Origin: CAYLLN01 sp036496265
GTDB taxonomy: Bacteria; Planctomycetota; Planctomycetia; Pirellulales; Pirellulaceae
Direction of reading: 5' to 3'
Length of the DNA: 64,000 nt
Assembly (NCBI GenBank): GCA_036496265.1
Contig: DASXLL010000319.1
Location: forward strand, 1 to 64,000
Shown here: piece after piece, positions 1 through 9,800 of the stretch
Layout: every line of letters starts with the position of its first letter
How positions within the stretch are numbered: position 1 is the first letter of the stretch
Translations under genes and position numbers: made by a program
The notes under the pieces: model-generated
Told to the model about the DNA's origin: nothing
The model's database searches: none
Seen by the model: the letters and a program-made list of their open reading frames with translations, nothing else

Positions 1-1
1 T

Positions 2-1690
2 CAATCGCCGGCTGAGTTAATTGCCGACTTGCTGCAGCTTGCCGATCAGCTCGGGTTTTCCAGCCTTCGCGATATGAGCGGGGCGGCTGTCGCGGCGGCC
101 GCGCCGTCCCAGCAATGGATCGGCAAGCTCTGGCAGGTTGCCGCCGCATTTGCCTTGCTCGTGGCTGCTGTGGCCGTCATGGAAACGATTGCCTCGCCGC
201 GCCAAGTTTCGTTCGAAGCGCCTCGAGTACGGCTAAAGGAACCAGCGCCAAGCTCTTCGACCGAAGATGCCTTGCCGACGACCGTGGCCTCGCCGCAGCC
301 AACGACATTACCAGCAGCCGTTCCATTCCTACCACCCGCCAAGGCACTGTTGCCGACCGTTTCCAACAACGCACCGGATCCGTCCGCACAGCAGATTACT
401 GCCAATGCGACGATTGAGCCTTCGCTCCCACCATCGCCGCCGCCGCAGACAGTCAGCTCCAGCGACTCGCCTGGGACGGAAGTAGCCACTGGAACGCCCA
501 CTCAGCCGACACCTGCCGAAATTCTGGACGCGCAAAAAACAAAGCGGATCGTTGTCGCGCCCGGCGCCACGTCGCCAAGCGAGCAACAAACCGAAGTTGT
601 CGGCTCAATGGCCGAAGCCTGCGCCCGTGCCGCCGACCTCGGCTTGACGGAAATTGAGCTTCGCTTCACAGGGCCGCATTTGGAGCAGCCACTGGAGATT
701 GGCAGTGCTCGCCTGAGCATCCACGCCGCTCCCGGTTATCGTCCCAGCATTGTTTTCCAGCCCCAAGTCGGCATGGCCTCCGACGAAATGATTCATCTGG
801 CTGGTGGGGGAACGGCTCATATCAGCTTTGAAGGCGTCGAACTGCGTCTCGATCTGCCGGCTGACCTGCCGGCCGATGGTTGGGCGTTACTCTCCATCAG
901 CACCGGCCAGTCGATTGACTTGACCGAGTGTGTGTTGACGGTGGCCGATGGCGGGATGAATCAGCCGTCGATTCATGATCAGGTGGCGATGATCGCCGTC
1001 GAGCGGCGGCGGGCCGGCGACATGATGCCGATGGCCGACCCGCAAGTCGCGATGGGCCAGCAGGCCCGCATCAATCTGGACCGCTGCATCGCCCGCGGCG
1101 AGGCGAGCCTGGTTTCCCTGACCGACGAAACGCCGCTCACCATTCGCTGGAACCAAGGCCTGCTCGTCACGTCGCAGCATCTGCTCGAAACGGGCGGCTC
1201 CGCCACCGAGCCGCAATACTACGATCAAATTGTTCTCGACCTCGACAATGTCACCGCGTATTGCCGCGAGGGGCTGTACTACCTGCGCCGCGGACCGGGC
1301 AAGGCTTATCAATTCCACGTCAACGCCTACGCCGACCAGTGCATCTTTGCCTCGAACGCGGGAGCGGCACTATTCGAAATGATCGGCCCTTCCACTCCGC
1401 CCGAGCAAGACGAACTGCAATCGACGGGTGACGGTAATCGGTTCTCGCCAGCCGACATACCGTTTTTGTTCATTCGGCCATCCGCAGGGAGTGAGCCGCA
1501 AGTTTTTAAGCTCGGCCGCCGCTGGTCGAGTGAAACGCGCTCGCAAGCCGGCGTTCCCTGGGTGCATCCGCCGGCGCTGGATCGCCCGTTGCACGAAGCG
1601 AGGAAGGTGGACTTTCTGATCGACGCCGAACCAGGCGACGGCCGCGCGGGCTTCGACCCGCTGATGCTGCCCGACGCCAGAATCGAGTAG
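2..1690 (+). CDS. C-terminal part of a membrane-anchored protein, possibly a Ser/Thr kinase tail
   Basis: The frame is open from the window edge, so the true start lies upstream. The visible part begins with about 20 residues that resemble the segment just after the catalytic domain in planctomycete Ser/Thr kinases (inference; no kinase motif is in the window). One membrane helix follows (about residues 44-62 of the visible part, AFALLVAAVAV). Then comes a long Pro/Thr/Ser-rich linker (about 75-180) and a roughly 350-residue domain with a right-handed beta-helix look and no recognisable active site. The protein probably spans the membrane once with the large part outside the cytoplasm. The end, stop at 1688-1690, is clear. 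The next gene is convergent. The function of the C-terminal domain is unknown. Confidence 0.6.
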   Translation, partial: QSPAELIADLLQLADQLGFSSLRDMSGAAVAAAAPSQQWIGKLWQVAAAFALLVAAVAVMETIASPRQVSFEAPRVRLKEPAPSSSTEDALPTTVASPQPTTLPAAVPFLPPAKALLPTVSNNAPDPSAQQITANATIEPSLPPSPPPQTVSSSDSPGTEVATGTPTQPTPAEILDAQKTKRIVVAPGATSPSEQQTEVVGSMAEACARAADLGLTEIELRFTGPHLEQPLEIGSARLSIHAAPGYRPSIVFQPQVGMASDEMIHLAGGGTAHISFEGVELRLDLPADLPADGWALLSISTGQSIDLTECVLTVADGGMNQPSIHDQVAMIAVERRRAGDMMPMADPQVAMGQQARINLDRCIARGEASLVSLTDETPLTIRWNQGLLVTSQHLLETGGSATEPQYYDQIVLDLDNVTAYCREGLYYLRRGPGKAYQFHVNAYADQCIFASNAGAALFEMIGPSTPPEQDELQSTGDGNRFSPADIPFLFIRPSAGSEPQVFKLGRRWSSETRSQAGVPWVHPPALDRPLHEARKVDFLIDAEPGDGRAGFDPLMLPDARIE

Positions 1691-1709
1691 AAGACTCCGG
1701 TGAACCACT

Positions 1710-2897
1710 TTAAGGAGGCGGCCGGTCGCCACGGGGTGGGCCGAAGCCGCGGCCGCTGCCGGGTGGGCCGAAGCCGCCGCGACCGGGGCCGGGGGGACCG
1801 CCGGGCGGGCCACCGCGGCCGAAGAGGTGTTCTCCGTTGTAGAGGCGCTGGAGCTCGCGGCGGAGCTCTTCGCCTTCTTTGCCGTCGAGCTGCTTGCGGC
1901 GGGGATCGTCGGTTTTCAGCGACGCGTAAAATTTCAAGAGTTCGGCCTGACTGATTTGTGGAAACATGCGGCTGTAATACGCCGTACGAACGAGCTCTTC
2001 GACTTTGCGCTCTTGGAGGGCTTGTTGCCGCTCGGGCGTGCGCTGGTCTTCGGGCTCTTTGGCGAGATCACTGGCCGCTGAGGTTTCGAGCATCTTTTGC
2101 GTCTCAGGGGAAAGCTGCTTGACGAGCTGGGCATGATCGTCGGAAGTGGGCCAGGAGAGATTGGAATCGCGGCGATGGCGCTGCCAACTGCGGAACAGCT
2201 CGCGGCGCTTGGCGTCCTCATCAGTTGCTTCAGCGATTCGCTGCTTCGCATAGCCGGGTAGCCGCTGGACAATGGGCTCCTCGTGGGCGACGACGAAATC
2301 TTCGAGCCATTTGAAGATCGTCTCGCGGTCCTGCTCGGGCAGATTGATCGAATAGAGTTGAAATCGCCGCGTTTCTTGCTGGTGCATTAGCTCCTTGATG
2401 CGTTCGATGCGGGCTACCTGGTCTTTGATATCGAGCAACGTGGATCGTTCGGCGGAATCGAGCGTGGCGAGCCAGCGGTTGTAGGCAGTGACGGTACTCT
2501 GGAGTTCTTTGGCGTTGGGGTCGTGGGCAATCTCCTCATGGAGGTCTCTCAACCGCTTTTTTTCATCATCACTGAGCTCGTCGAAGCGGATTTTTTTGCG
2601 GCGGAGATCGTCTTTTTGCTCCGGCGTCATTTGCTCCAGGCGGGCGGCGTTGGTGGCGTAGTCGTCGCCAGAAACCGAGCTAATTGGAAAGATGCCCAAG
2701 AAAATAAAGCACGAAATCCGAAACACGAAATCCGAAACAAATTCGAAACACGAAGCACGAAGGCAAACGCGGCGGAAGTTCAGTGTTTTAAACATTTCAC
2801 ATTTTCTGCTTCGTGCTTGTTTCGAGCTTCGAGCTTCGAGCTTCGAGTTTCTACTACGAATATCCAAGTCGCCGCCTCTGAAGTCGTTAGGTGCCAT
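1710..2897 (-). CDS. Exported helical protein with Pro/Gly-rich tail, third gene of a sigma/anti-sigma operon
   Basis: This 395-residue protein is not recognised beyond its context. Its start ATG overlaps the stop of the anti-sigma gene by 11 bases, which suggests translational coupling and supports this start. Residues 10-60 are encoded by a foldback repeat (see 2707-2850). That stretch ends in a hydrophobic segment (FRISCFIFLGIFPI) followed by SSVSG, which can serve as a signal peptide. The mature part (about 62-355) is charged and alpha-helical, with many Glu/Arg/Lys and motifs such as MTPEQKDDLRRKKIRFDEL, similar in style to periplasmic sensor-like or DUF3106-like proteins. The last 40 residues are repeats of Gly-Pro-Pro-Gly and Arg-Gly. 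A likely role is as the extracytoplasmic partner of the ECF system upstream (inference). Confidence 0.65.
   Translation of the reverse strand: MAPNDFRGGDLDIRSRNSKLEARSSKQARSRKCEMFKTLNFRRVCLRASCFEFVSDFVFRISCFIFLGIFPISSVSGDDYATNAARLEQMTPEQKDDLRRKKIRFDELSDDEKKRLRDLHEEIAHDPNAKELQSTVTAYNRWLATLDSAERSTLLDIKDQVARIERIKELMHQQETRRFQLYSINLPEQDRETIFKWLEDFVVAHEEPIVQRLPGYAKQRIAEATDEDAKRRELFRSWQRHRRDSNLSWPTSDDHAQLVKQLSPETQKMLETSAASDLAKEPEDQRTPERQQALQERKVEELVRTAYYSRMFPQISQAELLKFYASLKTDDPRRKQLDGKEGEELRRELQRLYNGEHLFGRGGPPGGPPGPGRGGFGPPGSGRGFGPPRGDRPPP
2707..2850. repeat. Foldback repeat of CGAAA/TTCGAG type inside a coding region
   Basis: The left half contains several copies of ACACGAAATCCGAAA-like units (2707-2762). 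The right half carries TTCGTGCTT followed by tandem GAGCTTC units (2810-2850). GAAGCACGAA on the left pairs with TTCGTGCTT on the right, so the region can fold back on itself. It lies inside the first 60 codons of the 395-residue gene, and its reading frame stays open. Confidence 0.7.
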
Positions 2898-3390
2898 CGT
2901 CCACCTCGGAAGGAAACAGATTCTCGTGTTCGAGGGCCTTGAGAAAATCGAGGTCGTCGATGTTGCGGTATTCGTCCACGTGCTCGATCACGGGCAGGTC
3001 GCGGACGAGAATGCGGTCGTTGCGAGTCACGCGGCGGTGCGAGATGTAATAACCGGCCGACATCGATAGCAGAATGACGGCGGCGATGGCGAGCCAGGTG
3101 AGGCCGCGCTGGCGGACGACCTTCATTTGCTGGCTTTTGGATTCATGCTCGGCGTGGACGGCGACCATGGCGACGGTGCTGGCGGCGAATTCGTCGTCGG
3201 CTTCGCTGCCGCGGAGGTTGTCGAGCAGGTCCCAGGCGTGCTGCAATTGGCTGAGGCGGGCGCGGAATGCCGCGTCTTCGCTGAGCTTGCGAACGACCTG
3301 GGCCTCCGCGACGGAATCGAGCTCGCCATCGAGATAGGCGACGATCTCTTCGTCCATTGCGGTGGTTTCGGCTAAAGGATTATCGGACAT
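2887..3390 (-). CDS. Anti-sigma factor-like membrane protein
   Basis: This 167-residue protein lies 37 bases downstream of an ECF sigma gene on the same strand. The N-terminal part contains DEEIVAYLDGELD, the usual opening of cytoplasmic anti-sigma domains of zf-HC2/RskA type, although the zinc-binding His/Cys set is not complete. One membrane helix (about residues 98-115, LTWLAIAAVILLSMSAGYY) follows, then a short extracytoplasmic tail. By position and architecture it probably binds the sigma factor at the membrane and releases it on a signal. An internal Met at residue 12 (MDEEIV) is a possible alternative start. Confidence 0.7.
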   Translation of the reverse strand: MSDNPLAETTAMDEEIVAYLDGELDSVAEAQVVRKLSEDAAFRARLSQLQHAWDLLDNLRGSEADDEFAASTVAMVAVHAEHESKSQQMKVVRQRGLTWLAIAAVILLSMSAGYYISHRRVTRNDRILVRDLPVIEHVDEYRNIDDLDFLKALEHENLFPSEVDDGT

Positions 3391-3427
3391 GAGCGGTCAA
3401 GTTTCAGGGTTCAACAGGTAACAGTAA

Positions 3428-4096
3428 TCAGTCGTTGTTTTGTGATTCGTTTTCGTCCAGGCGGGTGCCTTGTTCGACGTAGGGAGTGAGAATTTCCTTG
3501 AGGTTGACGCGGGCCCGCGAGAGCAGCGATTTGATCGCTTGCACCGAGAGATCCATCGTCTGGGCGATGTCCTGGTAGCTCATGCCTTCGAATTTGGCCA
3601 GGAGCAAAGCCATGCGCTGTCGCTCGCTAAGGGCGGCGACGGCGCTGCGAACCATTTCGGCTTGTTCGACTTTGTCGAGCCGCCGCGTGGGCTGGGCTCC
3701 ACTGGCGGCTTTGGCCAGTTGATCGAGCGAGAGCGGAGTGCTATCAGCGCCGTTGCCTTCAGGCACGCCAACTTCGCGGCGGCGATTGCGGCTGCGGAGC
3801 GCGTTGCTGGCGATGTTGTTGGCGATCGTGAACAGCCAGGTGCTGAATTTTGCTTCGGGCTCATAGCGATGCCGGGCCTTGAAGACGCGGACGAAAACCT
3901 CCTGAGCCAGGTCTTCAGCCTGTTCGCGATTGCCGACGAGGTGCTCCAGCACGGTCAGCAGGCGATTTTGGTATCGCAGCACAAGCTCCGTGAATGCCGC
4001 GGCGTCGCCTTCGCGGACTTGCAGCATTAGCCGCACGTCTGGGTCGTGCAACTCATACTGGGAGGGCTGGGGCTGAGACAACTGGGTAAGCGCCAA
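3428..4096 (-). CDS. ECF-type RNA polymerase sigma factor
   Basis: This 222-residue sigma-70 family protein contains only regions 2 and 4. Region 2 (about residues 35-105) has FTELVLRYQNRLLTVLEHLV, then EDLAQEVFVRVFKA for -10 recognition and core binding. Region 4 (about 145-205) has LSERQRMALLLAKFEGMSYQ and a helix-turn-helix with IKSLLSRARVNLK. The called start is TTG. An ATG at residue 24 (MLQVREGDAAAF) fits the usual ECF length and is a fair alternative. It directs RNA polymerase to a regulon that cannot be seen here. It is first in an operon with its likely anti-sigma factor and an exported protein. Confidence 0.9.
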   Translation of the reverse strand: MALTQLSQPQPSQYELHDPDVRLMLQVREGDAAAFTELVLRYQNRLLTVLEHLVGNREQAEDLAQEVFVRVFKARHRYEPEAKFSTWLFTIANNIASNALRSRNRRREVGVPEGNGADSTPLSLDQLAKAASGAQPTRRLDKVEQAEMVRSAVAALSERQRMALLLAKFEGMSYQDIAQTMDLSVQAIKSLLSRARVNLKEILTPYVEQGTRLDENESQNND

Positions 4097-4230
4097 AGCT
4101 TCGGCTCGAAATGCGGCGGGTGAGTGTCTAACGTAAGTCTAAGCCAAGGTGGGAGATGGGGCCAGTCGCGCGGGGAAGGGGTATGAACGACCCCCAGTAT
4201 AAACCCCATTTAGAATTGCAAGTTTCGGGG

Positions 4231-4695
4231 CTATCGAGTCGGCGAAGCTTCGCATGCAGTCGTAGCAGGTTGCCTTGCGCTACCGACAATGGCCGCGCGA
4301 ATGGCAGGCAACCAGATTTCTGCGAGCCATGCTAAATCTCCATAGGGCAAGACGCGAGAGACGGTCCAACCCCGCTCCTGGAGCAGTGCTTCCATCGCGA
4401 TTGCCGCGTGGACGTTGGTCGAATGGATAACGATTGGAAATTGCGGTTGCAACCCCGCGACCAATTCGGCAACATCGCGGCCGCAGCCGGGGTCAGGCGC
4501 ACCGGCCGGGCATTCCAGATCGTGGTCCAACGACAGGCAAATGATCTGACTAGCATGTTCGCGAATCCACTCGACGGCCTCATTCGCCGCGCGGAAGAAT
4601 CGCACCTCGAAAAACGGGAATTTGTCGGCGAGATAGCATTGCATCGCGCTGATTCGTTCGTCGTTGTCTTCGAGGATTGCGATTGTCATGGGCAT
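4231..4695 (-). CDS. Receiver-like protein (cREC, cyclic-phosphate processing receiver family)
   Basis: A small single-domain protein of about 154 residues. It has a receiver-like fold pattern: TIAILEDNDERI at the first strand with acidic residues, CLSLDHDL in the middle, GRDVAELV, and IVIHSTN at the strand that holds the conserved Ser/Thr in receivers. The extra DHD and HSTN signatures are those I associate with the cyclic-phosphate processing receiver family rather than with response regulators. The GGAG at about 4702-4705 sits 6 bases before the ATG at 4695, which decides the start over a TTG further upstream. It follows an unknown 123-codon gene by 21 bases, and the two look like one cassette. 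Confidence 0.6.
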   Translation of the reverse strand: MPMTIAILEDNDERISAMQCYLADKFPFFEVRFFRAANEAVEWIREHASQIICLSLDHDLECPAGAPDPGCGRDVAELVAGLQPQFPIVIHSTNVHAAIAMEALLQERGWTVSRVLPYGDLAWLAEIWLPAIRAAIVGSARQPATTACEASPTR

Positions 4696-4716
4696 GCTAA
4701 TCTCCAATCGGCATTA

Positions 4717-5088
4717 TTAGCGCAACACGCGGGGAGGACTGCCGTCGCTGGGAAAAAATCGCACAGCGCCGGGCAGAACGTTTAATCCTTGAGACGTGCA
4801 TTGATCTGCTGTTGCTAAAAGGCCGTCGGGATCGTCGAAGCCAAAAGTTCCTGAAAGATTGGTCAAGTCTGAAACCGTATCGTGCACGATCGACATGTCT
4901 CCGGCGTAACTAGCCGGACGACCGCCGCCCAGCACTTTGGGGTGGATGTGAGGACTATCGGGTGTTATCCATACAATGCCGTTTTCGTCACGGACGTAAG
5001 CATACAAGCCATCGGGCAACCCCGCGTGTGCCGGCTTGCTGCGCGAATCCTGCGGATACGGAAATCGATCGAGTGGCAGCTTCGACAC
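4717..5088 (-). CDS. Small protein of unknown function, partner of the cREC gene
   Basis: This 123-residue soluble protein starts with GTG, has no signal peptide and shows no motif I recognise. It is rich in Gly, Pro and Asp, for example ITPDSPHIHPKVLGGGRPAS and LSGTFGFDDPDGLL. It precedes the cREC gene by 21 bases on the same strand with no other gene between, so the two are probably co-transcribed. The pair stands alone between the ECF operon and a sugar-acid dehydratase. Nothing more can be said about function. Confidence 0.5.
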   Translation of the reverse strand: MSKLPLDRFPYPQDSRSKPAHAGLPDGLYAYVRDENGIVWITPDSPHIHPKVLGGGRPASYAGDMSIVHDTVSDLTNLSGTFGFDDPDGLLATADQCTSQGLNVLPGAVRFFPSDGSPPRVLR

Positions 5089-5212
5089 AACAGGGATGCA
5101 CCTCGATTATACGTTGGCCGAAGGGTTAACACAGCTTTTTAAGCAACGCTGATGCCGTTTGTGAAGCCGATTAATGCGCTACGCGGTCGCTTTGCAGCGC
5201 ATGAAGTAGGCG

Positions 5213-6775
5213 TTACAACGTCGGTCCAATCTGCCAGGGCACAAATTCTTCATCGCCGTAGCCGTGGAGCTCGCTTTTGGTTTTTTCGCCGCTGGCGACG
5301 GAGAGGATTTTTTCGAAGATTTCGCGGCCGACGGATTCGACGGAGCGGCCGGAGAGAATTTCGCCGGCGTTGATGTCCATGTCGTCGATCATCCGCTCGA
5401 ACATGGGCGTGTTGCTGGCGACTTTAATTGTGGGGCAGGGCTTGAGGCCAAAACAACTGCCGCGGCCGGTGGTGAAGACCATGACGTTGGCGCCGCCGGC
5501 GACGAGACCGGTGACGCTGGGCGGATCGAAGCCGGGGGTGTCCATGAAGACGAAGCCTTTCGTCGTCATGGGTTCGGCGTATTCATAGACTTGGGTCATC
5601 GCGGTCGAGCCGGCTTTGGCGACCGCGCCGAGCGATTTTTCGGCGATGGTGGTCAGGCCGCCTTCTTTGTTGCCGATGGATGGGTTGTTGTCGATCTCGA
5701 CGCCGTAGAGGCCAGTGTGCCAGAGCCACCAATTGATGCGGTCGAGCAGTTTGTCGGCGATGGCGACGCTGGAGGCGCGGCGAGTCAGCAGATGTTCTGC
5801 GCCATAAACTTCAGTCGTTTCAGCCAGCGCGGAACTGCCACCGCAAGCGACGATCATATCCGACGCGACGCCGAGCGCTGGGTTGCAGGTGACGCCGCTG
5901 TTGCCGTCGGAGCCGCCGCAGTTGGTGCCGAGGAGAATTTCGCTGGCGGGAATCGGCTCGCGCTTCACGTCGTTGACGCGGGGCATTAATTCGGCCAGCA
6001 GGCGGACGCCTTCTTCGACGGTTTTGGTCGTGCCGCCTTGGTCTTGCATCGAGAGGACGGGAGGTCCAGCCGGCCGTGGACTCCCGTTGGCACCGATTTG
6101 CAGCAGGTTTTGTGACTGCAGCAGATAGCCGCTGGTGGCTTGCTCACAACCGAGGCCGACGAGGAGGTAGCCGCCGATGTTGGGGTGTCGGGCCATGCCG
6201 GCGAGCGTGCGATTCAGGATTTGGTGCTGCAAACCTTGATATTGGATTCCGCAGCCGCCGCCGTGTTTCACAGCGATGACGCCGTCGATATTTGGAAATT
6301 CGCGCAGGGCGGCGCGATCGAATCGCTGGGCGATATAACGACTAACGGTTGCCGAGCAATTGACGGTCGAAATGACGGCGACGTAGTTCCGCGTGCCGGC
6401 TTTGCCGCCGGGGCGTTTGTAACCTTGAAATGTGCGGCCGGTAATCGGCGTGGACGGCGGTGGAATGGCTTTGCTGCTGGCGTAGTCGCGGACAAAATCG
6501 CCGTTGACGAGATTGTGAGAATGCACCCACTGGCCCGGCTCGATTGCTTGCGTGGCTTGGCCGATGATTTGGCCGTATTTGCGAACGTAGTCCCCTTTTT
6601 TGATCGGACGGACGGCGATTTTGTGGCCGAGGCGGACCGGTTCGGCGAGCGTAATTTCCGTGCCGGCGATTTTCAGCGATTCGCCGGCCGATAAGTTGCG
6701 GGCGGCGACGCAAATGTTGTCGTCGGCATGAAGATAAACAGCGTCGGTAACTTTGCGATCGGTGGCGACGGACAT
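5213..6775 (-). CDS. uxaA: UxaA-family hydro-lyase (altronate dehydratase-like)
   Basis: A protein of about 520 residues with the two-part layout of the UxaA/GarD family: an N-terminal SAF-like beta-clip domain (about residues 1-80) and a large C-terminal catalytic domain. Family signatures include GYKRPGGKAGTRNYVAVIST, VAVKHGGGCG, LLVGLGCEQ, LGTNCGGSDGNSGVTCNPALG and TTGRGSCFGLKPCPTIKVASN. These enzymes dehydrate altronate, or galactarate-type sugar acids, using Fe2+ or another divalent metal. The substrate cannot be settled by eye. The open frame extends to a TTG at 6841. The ATG at 6775 (MSVATDRKV) best fits the family N-terminus, and an ATG at 6811 is another choice. The exported dehydrogenase gene upstream ends 73 bases away. 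A role in uronate use would fit the pectate lyase further along. Confidence 0.82.
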   Translation of the reverse strand: MSVATDRKVTDAVYLHADDNICVAARNLSAGESLKIAGTEITLAEPVRLGHKIAVRPIKKGDYVRKYGQIIGQATQAIEPGQWVHSHNLVNGDFVRDYASSKAIPPPSTPITGRTFQGYKRPGGKAGTRNYVAVISTVNCSATVSRYIAQRFDRAALREFPNIDGVIAVKHGGGCGIQYQGLQHQILNRTLAGMARHPNIGGYLLVGLGCEQATSGYLLQSQNLLQIGANGSPRPAGPPVLSMQDQGGTTKTVEEGVRLLAELMPRVNDVKREPIPASEILLGTNCGGSDGNSGVTCNPALGVASDMIVACGGSSALAETTEVYGAEHLLTRRASSVAIADKLLDRINWWLWHTGLYGVEIDNNPSIGNKEGGLTTIAEKSLGAVAKAGSTAMTQVYEYAEPMTTKGFVFMDTPGFDPPSVTGLVAGGANVMVFTTGRGSCFGLKPCPTIKVASNTPMFERMIDDMDINAGEILSGRSVESVGREIFEKILSVASGEKTKSELHGYGDEEFVPWQIGPTL

Positions 6776-6848
6776 GCAGAGGCTCGCGAGACGTGATGAT
6801 GCCATTAGCATATCACGAATCGCGATTCTTGCCCCGCTCAATCGCTGG

Positions 6849-9800
6849 CTACTTCACGGTCACTGTCGTCTTCTGCAGCGGTACGAACCAGTTGACGAAC
6901 TCTTTGACCATGCGCTGCCGCAGGACGTAGGTCCCTGGCGCGGTCGGCGCGGTGATGGTCACCTTGATCGTGACGCTGGCGCCGGGAGCCACATCGTGCG
7001 GCAAGGCGAACCGCTTCGGCTCAGTCGCCCACGCGCCAATGTTGTCGCTTGAGCCGTTGAAATAGACGCCGAGCTGGACCTTATTCGTGCCGGTCGCGTT
7101 CCAGGTCGTCGAGCCGGTGTTAACCAGCGTGATCGAATACGTCTTGGTCTCACCGGGCTTCCACGTTGTGGGCGGGCTGCTGGTGTATTGGGCCGACAGC
7201 TTTTGCACGGCGGCGGATGTGCGGAGCATGTCGTTAAACCAGCCGTCCTGGACGCTAAACATTCGATTGCGCAGCGTGTAAGTGCCGGTCGAAGTGGGCG
7301 CGACAATATCGACAGTCAACGTGGCCGATTGGCCGGGCGCGAGATCGTTCGGCAAATTGAAATACTTGATTGCACCGGCGGTTGTGGGCGGCGTGTCACT
7401 CGTTTTGCCGAAGTACACGCCCAGCCGCACTTGGTCCGCCCCTGCGGCGTGCCACGTCGTCGTGCCCCTGTTCGTCACGGTGATCGAATAGCGCTGCGCC
7501 TGGCCGGTGCTCCACGTGGTGGGAATTGTTCCGCTATACGATGCGGTGAGGCTATCGACGGTGACGTTGATTTTCTCCATCGTATTGAACCAGGCAACAT
7601 ATTCCTTGACCATGCGATCGCGGAGCACATAAGTTCCCGGCGTGGAGGGCGCAGTGACCTTGACATTGAACGTAACGGATTTGCCGGGTGCTACGTTGCT
7701 CGTGAGGGCAAAGCGAGCCGGCTCTTTCGACCACGCCCCGACCGCATCGCTGACGCCCGCAAAATAAACACCGAGGCGAACTTTGTTTGTCCCGGTTGCC
7801 GTCCATGTTTGGGTGCCGGTGTTCGTCACGGTCACCTGATAGGTGACCGTTTGTCCGGCGATCACATGCGTCGGGGCGTTGCTGCTGTAGGCGGCGGCCA
7901 GAGCTGCCGTCGAGGTTTGGGCCTGGTATTGTGCCGTGTAGGTCGTGTTCGTCGCGGCTGTGTCGAAACTGTGTTTGGCCGCACCACCGTCCGACCAGCC
8001 GACAAAGTTGTAAGTGATGCCGCCGACGACCTGTGTGAGCGGAGCTTCGATGGTGCGCGTCATGCCGACGACGCCGAGTGTGGCGGTTCCAGAGGCGATC
8101 GGTGAGCCGTCCAGCAGCAGATTTGTGCCGGTGATGTTACTGCTAACGGTAAAGGTCGAAGTGACGGGCCGGATGTCGCGGAAGGTCTGGCTCGAGAGGC
8201 CCTTCGAGTCGGTGACGGTCAGAAAGATGCGATAATATTGATCGGGATCGGTCTCGCCGGTCTTCGGAATCACGAAGCTGGCCGTTTTCACGCCATCGAT
8301 GGGGCCGATGAAGTCGTGGAAGTGGGTGTTGTGACCGAAGAGGAACGACCAATGGAAGGCGCTTGCGGGCAGCGTGCCGTCTTCGACGTCGGTGCCGGTG
8401 CCGGCGAATGTGATGGTTTGGCCGGCCGCGTATTTGTCGGTCGTCAGCGGCAGCGTGATCGTCGGTACCGGTGCGTTATTGCCGACGTTAATCACAATCG
8501 CCGCGGCGGTGTTTGATAAGCCCCCGGTCGGGCGGTCGCGCACGGTCAGCACAGCGTTGAATTGTCCATTGCTGCTGTAGGTATGGGTCGCGGAAACGCC
8601 GCTGCCGGTGGTGCCGTCGCCGAAATTCCAAGAGTAGGTAAGCGCGTCGTTATCGGGGTCAGTGCTGCGGCTGGCATCGAAATGCACCGTGAGTGGCGAT
8701 GGGCCGCTCGTTACGTCGGCGCTGGCGACGGCTGTCGGCGCGCGATCGGTTGAGCCTGTGAAGCTGATTTTGAAAATCGCCCCGAACGGCGAGATTTGCG
8801 ACCAGTACAAATTGCCATCGGGGCCCATGTCGACATCGGTGGGTGACGATACGTTAGTGCCAAAAACAGTACCCTGGCCCGTCGTCGGATTTACGGTTTG
8901 GATGTTGCCTTGAACGAGGTCGGCGATGAAATACTGGCCGGCGTAGCTCGCCGGAAAGGCCGTCCCGGTATAAAACACGCCGCCGACGACGCATGCGCCG
9001 GCGCCGTTATGCGGATAGGTGAACAGCGGATTGATATAAGCCGAATTCGTGCTGGTCCCCTCGGCGTTCGGCCAGCCATAATTGCCGCCTTTCACGAGCC
9101 GATCAACCTCTTCCCAAGCCGCATTGCCCACATCGTTGACCAGCACGTCGTTGGTGCCAGGATTAACGTTGCCGCTGAACGGATTGCGGAAGCCGTAAGC
9201 CCAGATTTCGGGACGATCGCCCGCGATTCCGACGAACGGATTGTCGGACGGAATGATATTGGGGTAGTTGTGAACATTGAGCCGCAAGACTTTGCCGTAG
9301 ATGTTGCTGAGGTCCTGCGCGTTTTGTCTTACATCGCCTTCACCGACACCCAAATAGAGCATGCCGTCGGCGCCGAACTGCATGAAGCCGCCGACGTGGA
9401 TGCCGTCTGGCGATGGAACGCCATCAATAATCGTCACGGCGCTACTCGGATCGGCCACATCGGGATTCGATGAACTTGCAGTAAGCCGCACGAGCCGCGT
9501 GAGCGCGCCGTTGTTGGCCATGTTTTGGTTGGTGGACACTGCAGCGGTGTAATAGATATAGACGAAATGATTCTGGGCATAATTCGGATCGACCAAGACG
9601 CTCGTCAGGCCGCGATCGCGGAACTGATCGACAGCGACTGTGACGAACGGCTGCGACGCCTTGGTGCCGTCTTTATGAACAACGGTCACGGTCCCGTTTT
9701 TATTCGCAACGAACATGCGTCCGTCCGGCGCGAACGCAAATCCCGTTGGATTCACACCGTTGACCAATTGCGTTTCGACGAATCCATCCGGCAGCGTGCT

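Noticed and set aside
1428..1954. Plus-strand frames opposite the C-terminal Gly/Pro tail at 1710-1850
   Set aside because: Arg/Gly-rich shadow of the minus-strand tail; no start signal.
2707..2850. CRISPR array
   Set aside because: The repeats are short, tandem and partly inverted, with no regular spacers and no cas genes in the window.
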